Positions 13,277-23,648 of a stretch of 64,000 bases of DNA are shown piece after piece (position 1 is the stretch's first letter; every line of letters starts with the position of its first letter). Below the pieces are notes generated by a model. It had not been told where the DNA came from and ran no database searches. It saw only the letters and a list, made by a program, of their open reading frames with translations. Position numbers and translations under genes: made by a program. The DNA comes from Apostichopus japonicus (taxonomy: Eukaryota; Echinodermata; Holothuroidea; Aspidochirotida; Stichopodidae). The stretch lies in the NCBI RefSeq assembly GCF_037975245.1, contig NC_092568.1, forward strand, positions 9,635,501-9,699,500, written 5' to 3'.

Positions 13277-13422
13277 AAAAAATATTGAAACTCAAAGACG
13301 ACTTTCAAAAGGTGTTAGAGAGTCCTATAACTAAATCACAGGGAACCATATACAGAAACCATAAGAAAAAGCGATCCGCAATTTGTCCCCCACCCCACCC
13401 CCGTAAAAGAAGTTAGGTTGAG

Positions 13423-13428
<6 letters not shown>

Positions 13429-13472
<44 letters not shown>
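13429..13472. repeat. (AT)n microsatellite
   Basis: Pure alternating TA directly abutting the left end of a hAT-like element at 13474. Confidence 0.97.
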
Positions 13473-13474
<2 letters not shown>

Positions 13475-14155
13475 AGGGGCGTATCCAGGATTTTCTAATC
13501 CAGGGGGCGCGAATTACTATCTAAGCGGAGCGCCACCATCGGTTGGCGCGGAGCGTACAAGAAAATTTCTGGTTTTGATACCCCCCAGATCACCGGAAAT
13601 GGCACTTCTCGGGCTTGAAAATGACCAACCAGATGTACACTTTTGCCTGAGAACCAAGTATTTCCCAACAGTTTTTTTTTCCATCCATAACCTTTTTGAA
13701 GATTGTTACCAGTCACACATCATGTTCGACCTCATTGCATGTCCTGTGGATCATTGCTTTTGTAGGTGATTCTACGTCACGGCCCACAATATCTGAAAGC
13801 CCCACTTTTCAAGGTTTTAAGACCATTATTTGTTCAGAATTTGAAAATTCACATTTCTCGTGAATAAAATCACTTCAAACTTAACATACCCATAATGTTG
13901 CACAAAATTCAATCTATGGACAACCAATATAGAAAAACTTCCTTCAACCCCTAACAGACAGGTCAAAATTGCACGAGTAGAGGGAAGTTTGATGAAGAAT
14001 ATTGGTCAGGAAATTTTCCAAAATTCAGACACAATTAATTTATTGGTGTAGAAACATTAAAATGTCTTGTAACGGCTATTATAAAACTTCGTTGAAGGAA
14101 ATGAAAAATACCAGATATTTCCGATATCAGATATTTCGAAACCGAACACTACACA

Positions 14156-14646
14156 CATAGGCGTAGAAGGCGCGGGCTGCAGCCCCCCTCCCCCCTCCCC
14201 AACCAAATTTTTCCCCTGAAAATTCGGGCAATATGCTGAGAATTTTTCTGGCACCTACTAAAAGAAAAATAAATAGCAATGATGCAACTTAAGGGAATGA
14301 ATAGTTTAAAAATTATCTCCTTGGTAATTAAAATAAAGTTCTAAGCTTGGCCGACTAATTCGCCATTACTACTGTAAAAGAGAGTTTTGATATAATTGGA
14401 CCTGTATGCTTTTTCTCCATCTACATAAGACATTTCGTTGTTTACATTAGCATCCGGCGGTATACTGCGCAACTTTCACGAACCGTACGGTACACGATGC
14501 CATGCGATTTAATGACCGATGCTTGCTTATATGATATTGACATTAACTTGTTGAACGCGCGCGAGACGCGCGAAAAATTTTGCTTATATTTTTCGGGCAA
14601 GTCGTTACAGCCCCCAAATCCAATTGGGCTCCTAGCTACGCCTTTG
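14156..14646 (+). mobile_element. hAT-type MITE, family C, copy 1 (complete)
   Basis: 491 bp with ends CATAGGCGTAG... and ...CTACGCCTTTG, flanked by the perfect 8-bp duplication actacaca (14148-14155 and 14647-14654). It contains one copy of the tract aaaattcgggcaatatgctg that is tandemly amplified in the larger copy at 34570-35695, and the shared right part with gcgcgcgagacgcgcg and tttttcgggcaagtcgttac. Confidence 0.9.
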
Positions 14647-15275
14647 ACTACACACATAGACAGTTTTGAGGCTGTTCATGCTGGAAAATGCATTTTCATG
14701 CTCACTGATATGATGTGATATCTGCTCTTTGCTTTACAAATTCGTAAAGGCGTGTAGCGAGTAATTTGCCAAGGGAGGGGCGAAGCTTGTAGGCAAACTA
14801 TCTAAGCGTAGCGCCACCATGAGTTGGCGCGAAGCGTACAAGCCTTATAGTTTTGGCCGAAAATGCCTCCCAGATCGCTGGAAATGACACTTCCCAGGCC
14901 TTGTAAGTTGCATCTAAGCATTGTCTATTTTGAAATTACTAGCGATATCATAAAGAAAATTTGCTCAGGGGTGGAGGGGGGGGGGGCGGTCGCCCCCTTC
15001 CCGAAATGCGTCATGTTCCCCGACGACTCGGTCGAGTTCAAGACCAGCCACAGTTGGTTCCATAGCACAATTGTAACAATTGTTTAAGGCGTCCATACAC
15101 ACACACGCGTTATGATAGACCATATATAGTATATATATATAGATACATTAGTGAGAGAGGAAAAATGGAAACGTCAAAAATGGAGTTGTCGGTGTAAGGG
15201 GTAGGGTGAGGCGCACACCCCCTACGTAATACTCGATCTGTCACTGGCTACCCTGTGTATATAATAGGGGTCAGC

Positions 15276-15456
15276 GTTGTAATTATGACTGTTCCTCTTT
15301 CTCTTCCCGAGGTCTTGGCGTTTATCTTCTACTCCCTCCTTTTCTCCTTTTTCTCTCTTTCTTCTTTTTCTTTTCCCTTCCTTCCTCTCCTCCTTTTCTT
15401 TTCCCCAATCTTTTTTCCTTTTTTCTTTTCTTTTTTTCTCTCCTCTTTTCCCTACC
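15276..15456 (+). repeat. Long polypyrimidine tract
   Basis: About 180 bases of almost only C and T on the plus strand (purines on the minus strand). Frames through it give low-complexity Phe/Ser/Leu or Lys/Glu/Arg strings and are not genes. Confidence 0.9.
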
Positions 15457-15503
15457 CGGGGGGCGCGCGCCCCCAACGCCCCCCCCCCCTGGATACGCGC
15501 CTG

Positions 15504-17261
15504 TATACATGCTTGTATATTCAGGTTTCCTTTTGAAACGTCAATTTCTCGTTATTTCAATGCACTGCCTTCAAACCTTTGACGATGATGCAAGCACACG
15601 CTAAGACTTCTTCGGAGGAGGGTCATCCAATAGACGACTCGTGGTCCAAAATCCGGCCCTCGAAATACTAATAACATAATCTGAGCAAAACGTGTATGCG
15701 AAACTTTGCGGGATTAAGCTTCACTGCACCTTATATCGGTCTAACCTGCATACATGCATGGAGACTGTTTTATCTGTTCCGTTATGTTTGGAATCTCCGA
15801 AAGGGAAAAAACGTTTACTTTCGGGGATGCAGCGCAGACAATAACCGGAGCTAGAAATTAGTAGGTGTCTGGTTGAACCCTGCAGGATTTATTTACTTAT
15901 GAACAGATACAGCTTTACAACTTCCAAAGACAACAACATGTATAACAAGCCAATTAAGGCTATTTAACTCCAAGACAAACTATACCTCTAACTCCTACTA
16001 AATCCTATTGCTGATCTTATTGGGATTTATACCGTACGCTTATATATTGACATTAATAATTGCCTTTACTCATTATCGTTTCCGGAAGATTTCTAAGTAG
16101 GGTATCCAGAAATGACATGCACAGTCTAAGAATATCACGTCACAAGTTTAACTATAGAAACGCGAGTCGTTTATATGGTCATTTAGTTGGCTTTCGGAAG
16201 ACTCGCCAACGACGGTGCAGCGTACTAAAGAGACCACCCTGGAAACGACAACCTGAAATGCATGCTGTACTGCTGTTTTTGCGCGTAACATATATCTATA
16301 GGCATTCCTTTTGAGTCTGTCTAGGTTTTTGCTCTACCCAAGGCTTCAGTCTCTGGCCCTCGTCGTAGAAAATAAATCGAAAACTCTGCCGCAGATGGTT
16401 CAGGCCCACCAAAACATTTTGAAGCGTCACATTAGAAAATTCATTGATTGCTTCAGTGTAGGAACATACTTTGAGGCTATGTGCAGAAAAACGTTCTCGA
16501 ACATGAGTAACCATTTATTCGACTTTCTAGCATAATTAGGGGCTATAACTAATTATACCGTTCTTATAAAAAATAAAAAAAATTATCAAGAAAAACACAC
16601 TTGAATGGCTGACTGATATGCCCTGCACACGAGTTTCAAGAAACTACAATACATCTATTTTGTGTAAATGAAACGAAATCAAACTAGAAGGTGTTTTTGT
16701 TTATTAATCTTGACGCCAAAGGATTAGATTGTTAGTTAGAAAGTTAGACACTATAAAGTTTTGATTTTTCAAATTATTAAAAGGACACATCACGCCTGTA
16801 ATCATTTCTGACTGGCATATAAGTAGGAACAATTACTCATAATATTAGAGAGGGCCTCTCGGAAATATATACCGGAATGGTGAATTCCAAGCACTGAACC
16901 TCTAAATAAATTTTTAATTAATATCCTTCAACGGGAGCCACTTCTTTTAGGATACACATATTAATTAAGATATACATATTACTAATTAAACATGCATTCA
17001 ATATGCGGCAACATATTATTGAACTTATCCGTCTGACGTCAAACGGTGTGCGGAAGGTTGATATTTTCTCAGGTGTTAATAACTTGTAATTAATGAGAAA
17101 ATGTTTTTTGGCAAAAGTTTATTAATATGGCATTATAATCAACTTTTTAATCAGTTTTTATATTATGCTAATAGTTGATACATATGATAAGATATACCGA
17201 GACCGTTCTTTGATAGAACCAGCGGTAAAATTAACTATGACTTCTCCAAATGTCAATAACC
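15504..17261. other. No gene seen
   Basis: Frames of 60-84 codons exist (for example at 16060-16314) but none has splice signals, a recognisable domain or convincing composition. Confidence 0.35.
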
Positions 17262-17263
17262 AG

Positions 17264-17318
<55 letters not shown>

Positions 17319-17383
17319 GTTTAATTAAAAACAAGTTTTGTATATATATATATATATATCTGTTTAATTAAAAACAAGTTTTG

Positions 17384-17410
<27 letters not shown>
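17262..17410. repeat. (TA)n microsatellite with an internal duplication
   Basis: Three TA tracts are separated by two copies of ctgtttaattaaaaacaagt, showing that the tract and its flank were duplicated together. Confidence 0.95.
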
Positions 17411-17416
<6 letters not shown>

Positions 17417-17623
17417 GAACTAGTATTGTTCGATATAGGTGACAAACGCCTACAGTGGAATTACGATCTTCCTTACCGGTTTCGAACCTCTGGACATACA
17501 ATCAGCGTCCATAGCCTAGTGGTTAGGGTGTCCGCGTACAGAGCGGGAGGCCCGTGGTTCGAATCCCGGTGGAGGCTGAAAGTTTTTTCACTGTTCTTGA
17601 TTTTCCAACTCATTACGATTTTC

Positions 17624-17630
<7 letters not shown>
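17411..17630 (+). mobile_element. tRNA-related repeat (SINE-like), copy 1
   Basis: A 220-bp unit bounded on both sides by (TA)n. The core 17504-17577 folds as a degenerate tRNA: acceptor AGCGTCC/GGAGGCT pairs at 6 of 7 positions, an A-box tagcctagtggttag, an anticodon stem with a 7-base loop (anticodon ACA) and a perfect B-box ggttcgaatcc. Its T stem has two mismatches, so a working tRNA is unlikely. A nearly identical copy in opposite orientation lies at 23211-23431. Confidence 0.7.

Positions 17631-17667
<37 letters not shown>
17628..17667. repeat. (TA)n microsatellite
   Basis: Follows directly on the SINE-like repeat and may be its tail. Confidence 0.95.
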
Positions 17668-17669
<2 letters not shown>

Positions 17670-17873
17670 TTTAATTAAAAACAAGCTTTTGTAAATAATA
17701 AAGTGTCCTTTTTTTCATTAAGATGGTTTTTTTTTACCAAATTGACATCTGATATGTGTGAAGCAACTGTTTCACCTTGAGTTGAATAGTCCTGTTTACT
17801 GTGAAAAAAGAGAGTTTGGACCAGGCGCGGCGGAACGGAAAAATTATTGGGGGGGCTAATGTGTGGAGACTAT

Positions 17874-20132
17874 CAGAGCCTTATATACAGAGAGTTGCGA
17901 CAACTGAAATTTGGGCGCCATTTTGGGGCCAAATGGGCAACATACAGTATGTGTGGGAATGGGCGTTCAGGTGGATAGGGGAATTTTTCGATGGCATTGT
18001 AGAAGTGTGAGCGGGATTCTGGGTTTTATTTTTGGCCTGCTCATGTTGTGGTGCTTTTATGCGCCGAGGCTGTGTAAGTAGGGCGTCGAGTGTCGAACGG
18101 GAGGGGGGGGGGGAGGGATTGGCTGCGCTCAAGTTCAAGGGGATGAGGTTGGCACATTTGGAAGTTCAAATTCAACAGTTGATATTCTGGTACGGTAAAA
18201 TTGTATCAATTGTAAAAATCCTGGAGTACGCTGGCATCAGTCAGATGGGGGCACAAAATGGCAGTCCTGGGAGCAGGATGGGCTTGGTTACACCCCTGCC
18301 TCGTTAATATCTGAGCACTGTAGTCGGTGCTCATCCACGATCATCACGTCCAGGGTTCCTCGTATGAACCTCAAAGGCTTCCTGAACCCGTAGTATTAAA
18401 TCAAAACAAATCACACAAATTGTCTACCTGTTAAGTGGGGATCCGGGGAAGGGGGGGGGTTCCAACATGGAGGAACAGGAAAGCTACAGCAAAGAAGCTG
18501 CCATTTGTTCCAGCTTACAACACTTGGTAGAGTGACTCATATACTAGATGCTCATGCCTGCCCCATAATCTTCTGGACATTAGTTTGGCGTCCCTCAACA
18601 GCAAGGGCTCGGAGAGTTTCCCAATTGCAACCCGATAGTCTGGTTTGGCGGTAGGCCTGGGATTGAACCCATGACTTCCAGGAGACAAGCAGTTGCTGGA
18701 ATTTGAAAAGATCTACTTCAGAATATTTTTGTATGAGAGTCAGGCTTTTATCTACGAATTTTATGTCTAATAACTTGAAAAAGCTGCATCTATATATACT
18801 ATAGGATCCAAAAAGTCAGAAATTCTTCAAAATACCAATTGTGCCTCTATTACTAGGCATGGGCTTCTATTATTAATGGATAAGGTAATCGTGACCAGAC
18901 AACACCCCCCGGACAACCCCCCCCCCCCAACAGAAGCATAAATATGTTGTCAGAAGTCGAAAATTAGAGTCGTTTTTTTGGGGGGGGGGGGGAGTTGCCC
19001 GCCAACCACGGTAAAATGCTAGGCCTAGGCTCAGTCAAATTGAATTTCCTGGGTTATGTCCTCTTTTGCTTGGAGCTGCCCGGTTGTAAGAATATGAATT
19101 AGGATCTGTATACCGTACCTATGTATGACATGGACAAACATGATTCCTGAGCCTAATTAGGCCTATGGTTTTCAGTTGACTCTGTTAGTTTTACCTGCTA
19201 TCCTCTAACAGGACACAATGTTCTAGGAAATATTTTTACCTAGCCTACAGTGATATTTTAGTAACCTAATTTTTCAATATTATTTCATAGAAGATAGTGG
19301 AGTTCTGGACCAGTTCAATTCAAATCATCAAGTGCAAAGCAGAATGATTAATCATTTCAATGGTCTGCCAGATCGCCACCCAAATTTTCATAAATAATAA
19401 TCCAAACAAGCTCATGACTCAATGGAGCCAAGCAGTTTTTCATTAGGGGGCTAGGCTAGCCCTTGGTGCTTTGTATTGCACACTGTGCTTCGTAGATCCC
19501 CGATTTGTCTTGCCACGCTGGAGCCTTCAATTTAAGGAATATACTCACTAAACTTTGCAGATATATTTTTATGCACCTTATAACAGATCTCATCCCAACA
19601 TCGCAACTTTCTTGATCAGAACTTGTTAAAAATAGACCATTTCATGCCTGAAATTTATGCTCTGTTTTCTGTGTTGTTAACTATATATGTGTGTATGTAC
19701 ACTGCACAGTGCACCATACATAGCTGTAAGGACTGTGTGGTGTAACCCACAGTCCTGGTTATGGACTAGGCTAGGCCTAGTGTTACGAATCTTAGTTCAT
19801 TGTACTAGGCCTAGGTGAAGTACTCACATCGCAAAGTTTGTGATTCGAGTTCGCCTTCCAGTGAAGGCTGTTTACTTTCGCCTCCCATGTTTTCCTCCGA
19901 TCTGGGTTTGTTGGGAATCTGAACAGCTTTGACCCATTTTCGGGACGATTCGAACAGCCCCACGCTGAACAGCCAGGCATTCTGTGATGGCAGCGCAGAT
20001 GTTGACCGCTCGAACGTACGTTGTTGTCGATCTTACGGCCAGAATTAGTTGGCCCCAAAATGGTGCCATGAGGTCACGTGATCAAAAATTCCCGGACCCG
20101 AGTTGTCGCAACTCTCTGTATATAAGGCTCTG
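17874..20132 (-). mobile_element. P-element-like DNA transposon with a THAP exon
   Basis: 2259 bp with perfect 32-bp terminal inverted repeats (17874-17905 and 20101-20132; outer bases CAGAGCCTTATATACAGAGA), flanked by the perfect 8-bp duplication gagactat (17866-17873 and 20133-20140). An 18-bp subterminal inverted repeat (17914-17931 and 20050-20067, one mismatch) adds to the P-like layout. A THAP zinc-finger exon starts 153 nt inside the right end. Drosophila P elements likewise have 31-bp terminal repeats, 8-bp duplications, subterminal repeats and an N-terminal THAP domain. No RNase H-like transposase core was found in the remaining 1.9 kb, so the copy is probably internally deleted. Confidence 0.85.
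19828..19980 (-). CDS. THAP-domain exon (P-type transposase N-terminus)
   Basis: On the minus strand ATG at 19980 opens 51 codons ending at the donor GTGAGT (19827-19822). The protein starts MPGCSAWGCSNR and shows the THAP pattern: Cys4-x4-Cys9, the FP pair at 22-23, Trp32, and Cys50 with only one residue after it before the splice. The second zinc pair (C-x2-H) would be completed by His in the next exon, which I did not find. THAP domains bind DNA and form the N-terminus of P transposases and of host THAP proteins. Its place inside paired terminal repeats favours the transposon. TATATA-like sequence within the terminal repeat, about 140 nt upstream, could act as promoter. Confidence 0.8.
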
Positions 20133-20404
20133 GAGACTATCTAAGCGGAGCGCCACCATCGGTTGGCGCGTAGCGTACAAGAAAATTTGGGGGTTTTCAA
20201 ACCCCCAGATGGCCGGAAACGGCACTTTCCGAGTGTTTTATGCTGCGAATACCTAGCCCTAAAATATGGGTCTCAAGCCTGCAATTTCTCAGATTGCACG
20301 TAAAATTCTGTAAAAAGATTTTAATTTGTATATTCGACGGTGTTTTAAGAGAGTAGCTATTACTCGTAGTGTACTCGCAAAGACGTTTTTGAGAGTAGTA
20401 AGGG

Positions 20405-20803
20405 CAGTGGCGGAGCTAGGGGTATTGGTCAGGGGGGCAAGAATGGTCTGTAGGTGCGCTTTCGACACTATCTAAGCGGAGCGCCACCACAGGTTGGCGC
20501 GGAGCGTACAGAAAATTTTGGAGTAAAGATACTCCCTAGATTGCAGGAAATGACCCTTTCCGGGCCTTACTAATATGCAGATAAACGGAGAATAAATAGG
20601 TGTCGTCGCCATTTTGTCGGAAAATTACACCAACAAAATATGACAAATGTCAATAGGTATATGAGAGAGCAATAAAATAGTTAATAATCGCGAATAAGTA
20701 AAAAGTAGTGAAAAGCTGAAAAGGGCGCCAGCAGTCCATTTGAGTCCGTCAGGGGGGGGGGGGCATCCGCCCCCTGACTGTATATATGGACGCTCCGCCA
20801 CTA
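20405..20803 (+). mobile_element. hAT-type MITE, family D, copy 1 (complete)
   Basis: 399 bp, starting CAGTGGCGGAGCTAGGGG and ending GACGCTCCGCCACTA, an 11-bp perfect inverted repeat (AGTGGCGGAGC) inside. Flanks are agtaaggg and agtaaggt (7 of 8 bases). The final A in place of the expected G is a point change. It contains the shared GC-rich core (about 20467-20510). A second full copy in the opposite orientation lies at 35017-35400. Confidence 0.9.
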
Positions 20804-21180
20804 AGTAAGGTGGTGTTGGAGAACTGGCTGAAATGAGGCAAGTCATTGGCCTAAGACGAAGTTGTGTTACGCTTACCGGTACTCACACTCACTGCTTCCA
20901 CTTTTCACGGGGCGTGAAGACGCGGTTGGGGTGACAATGTGGTCTATAGCCAGGGGACGGGCCGAGGGTCCCCCAGCAATTACTAAAATTATTACACCTA
21001 TATAGTATACATGTGCATCTGACAGATCGACAAGTATGCATTGAAAAATGGGCAGATGCACGTTTCGGAGCCTTGGTAAATATTGGGGGGGCTTATCATG
21101 CATTTGCCCCCTCAACTTTTTCATTGGGGGGCTGAGCCCCCCCCCCCAAGCCCCCCGGTTCCGCCGCCACTGGTTTGGAC

Positions 21181-22023
21181 TACACAATTTTAGAGTGGTA
21201 TATTATACTAGCTATTTTGCATTCATTTATTGCAATCAAATGAGAAGAAGAAGAAAAATAAGTTCAGAGTGTTTGATCGGCGTTTGGCAACTAAACGCAA
21301 AGGTAAACTTCTTACGAATATGATATCGATCAACCCATAACTTTTTCCCACCTTCGTTGTTGTCTTCTCTGTAAATTTGAGACATTTTCAATCCTGTAAA
21401 TGTTAATTGAAGGTTTTATAAATTGTACGGATATATTATAATAACTTTATATTTGGCCCCTTCGGATATAAATGATATGTACATTATGACGAATTTAGTA
21501 TACTTTCATCCAATCCGACAAGCAGTATGTGTTGGGTGGATTAGTTATTCAGTGCATTAAGTATTACAAAATCATGGAAGTAATGTTTCAACCATCTATT
21601 ATAGAAAGTTCACTTTTAGAGCCTTATATATATATACCACATTAGATTTTGACAACCAGTAAATACTTATCGTCTTTCAACACACTCACTTCCGGTATAA
21701 CCAGAAATATGTCGGTTGTGTACGTATACATTAACTATTTTAATTAAAAACTTCGAAAGGTTTTACCACGTTATTTATTTTTCATTACGATATTCATTAC
21801 TCTCTTTAATACTGTCAGAAGGCCGATGAGAACGTTTCTTTATGTAGCTCGAAATGTAGAATATACTGCCTGCAAAAAAAAGCAATAAACAACTCACTCA
21901 CCGTGAAGGATCAGGTTATTATAGGGATTTCACAATAGTCTGTATATACCTCAGTCGTGTCTGCATGAGTTACTAATTTGAGATGTTTTTATATTCATAT
22001 CGTAGGCCTATATGTCTTGTATC
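21181..22023. other. No gene seen
   Basis: AT-rich single-copy-looking sequence between two transposons, with no supported exon. Confidence 0.4.
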
Positions 22024-22397
22024 CAAGGGCGTAGGAACCGGGGGCTGGGGCCCAGCCCCCCCCCCCCCCCCAGTGAAAAATATGGAGGGCGGAAGTATCA
22101 TTCCGCCCCCGCTTCGCAAGTCAGAAAACCCCTTTTTCATTTCCAAATGAGAAAAAAAATCTCATTTGGAGCACCAAATTGCATCTAAGGCCAGGTTAAA
22201 ATGCAAAATTATTTACAAAATGGAGTGGGTCGGTTGAAGTGCGCTATATTGCACCAAATTGCATCTGAGGCCAACTGGAATTGCAAAAAAAAAATCCAAA
22301 GGGGAGGGGGACACCCCCTCCCCTTAGACCCCTCCCCCAGGCCGGCCATCAGTCTTCAGCCCCCCCCCCCACTCAAAAGTACCTTCCTACGCCACTG
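22024..22397 (+). mobile_element. hAT-type MITE, family B, copy 2 (complete)
   Basis: 374 bp from CAAGGGCGTAGGAACC to CCTTCCTACGCCACTG, flanked by cttgtatc and cttttatc (7 of 8). The interior has a G-run, a C-run and a mirrored G/C block (ggggagggggacaccccctc) shared with the other two copies. Confidence 0.9.
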
Positions 22398-23182
22398 CTT
22401 TTATCGTTTCGTAATATAATATAGACATGAGTATTCTGCGGGCCATTTACGTAAACTATATATAAAGAACTGTTACAATGTAAAAACAGGTCATCCAATC
22501 ACTGATATAGGCCTAGATGTATGGATGGACCCGTAATCACTCCGATATCAAATGCATTACTGACGCCGTATATTATTTAGTATCCGAAAGTGCGCGCAGA
22601 CCAAAATATGTTTCATCTCGGCCTATCTTATACTATCCTATCCTTGAACGGTGTTAATTAACAAGAACGATTGTGGACATGTCACGTTGGACTTGAAGTC
22701 AACCTTATTAGTGTATATATAAGACAGGAATTAGGAGCAGAAAGTAAAGGGTTAAAATTGCAAAATTGTATCATCTCTCGAAAGGTTTCATATTTCTGTG
22801 CGTATCCCAAAGGGTTGCAAAACAGATCTTCTGGAAATGTAGTACGGTACGTTCAAAAACACGCTTACCCCCTCCTCTGCCCTAGTCTCACCCGCCCCTA
22901 CCCGACTCCCTCCTCGTTACTAGTTTCCCACTCGACCTACAAGGCTGCATCCATACGCCACTATATAGGTGACTTTGTACTTCGTACTTTGTTATAACTA
23001 TATAAAATACAAGTGCAATAAAAATAAAAAACCTTCGTCACTTTGTATTGCCTGTACGAAACTTAAAACTGATCAACTCTGCCAGATAAAAGTTAATCGT
23101 CTGCTGTCATATGTGTAAAGTATTTGGCAAATTCATAGTATTTTGTTGGCGAAATAATATATATGCATGTTATTACTATTAT
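22398..23182. other. No gene seen
   Basis: Includes a 108-codon plus-strand frame at 22671-22997 with no family resemblance or splice signals; treated as chance. Confidence 0.35.
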
Positions 23183-23210
23183 ATATATATATATATATAT
23201 GTTTATATAT

Positions 23211-23431
23211 ATATAAATGAAAATCGTAATGAGTTGGAAAACCAAGAACAGTGAAAAAACTTTCAGCCTCCACCGGGATTCGAACCACGGGCCTCCCGCT
23301 CTGTACGCGGACACCCTAACCACTAGGCTATGGACGCTGATTGTATGTCCAGAGGTTCGAAACCGGTAAGGAAGATTGTAATTCCACTGTAGGCGTTTGT
23401 CACCTATATCGAACAATACTAGTTCTGTTTT
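23211..23431 (-). mobile_element. tRNA-related repeat (SINE-like), copy 2
   Basis: Reverse complement of 17411-17630 with only about two substitutions by eye over 220 bp, again bordered by TA-rich sequence. Minus-strand frames through it and its partner give the same artefactual protein (including HSLVVRVSAYRAGGPWFESR), which is the tRNA-like core in translation. Confidence 0.7.
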
Positions 23432-23491
23432 TGGTGACATATTTTGCCCTACTCTAGAGATCAAACATGATGCTATCCAACTCGAAAATCA

Positions 23492-23558
23492 TTATATATA
23501 TATATATTTATATAAATATAAATATATATATATGTATATGTATATATATAATATATAT

Positions 23559-23646
<88 letters not shown>
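23492..23646. repeat. (TA)n microsatellite
   Basis: About 150 bp of alternating T and A with few interruptions. Confidence 0.97.

Positions 23647-23648
<2 letters not shown>

Larger units (their letters stand above)
13474..15503. mobile_element. Mosaic of hAT-like element pieces
   Basis: The left edge is CAGGGGCGTATCCAGGA; the right edge on the plus strand is CCTGGATACGCGCCTG. Their terminal repeats match at about 14 of 16 positions, but the flanks (atatatac and tatacatg) are not a target duplication, so a single element is only possible. Inside are two copies of the shared GC-rich core (13519-13560 and 14797-14840), the complete family C element 14156-14646 and a long pyrimidine tract (about 15276-15456). 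No gene is supported. Confidence 0.45.
17822..21172. mobile_element. hAT-type non-autonomous element carrying two nested insertions
   Basis: The left end is CAGGCGCGGCGGAAC and the right end GTTCCGCCGCCACTG, matching as terminal inverted repeats at 13 of 15 positions. The flanks are the perfect 8-bp duplication gtttggac (17814-17821 and 21173-21180). Two younger insertions account for most of the 3351 bp: the P-like element 17874-20132 and the MITE 20405-20803. Without them and their duplications the host is about 677 bp, close to family E (651 bp), whose terminal repeat is similar. It also carries the shared GC-rich core just right of the P-like insertion (about 20137-20178). No transposase of its own is seen. 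Confidence 0.9.

Noticed and set aside
13474..15503. One complete hAT-like element spanning both CAGG-type ends
   Set aside because: End repeats match well but the flanks atatatac and tatacatg are not a target duplication, and two cores lie inside; kept only as a mosaic.
15255..15536. Phe/Ser/Leu-rich or Lys/Glu-rich frames
   Set aside because: Translation of a polypyrimidine tract inside transposon debris.
17504..17577. Functional tRNA gene with anticodon ACA
   Set aside because: T stem has two mismatches and the acceptor one, and the unit is part of a dispersed 220-bp repeat.
19287..19397. Possible plus-strand terminal exon (acceptor ttatttcatag, about 35 codons, stop) within the P-like element
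   Set aside because: Opposite strand to the THAP exon, very short and not recognisable as a transposase end.
23093..23464. 123-codon minus-strand frame, and its twin at 17381-17674
   Set aside because: Runs through the tRNA-like repeat and TA tracts; the same artefact occurs in both copies of the repeat.
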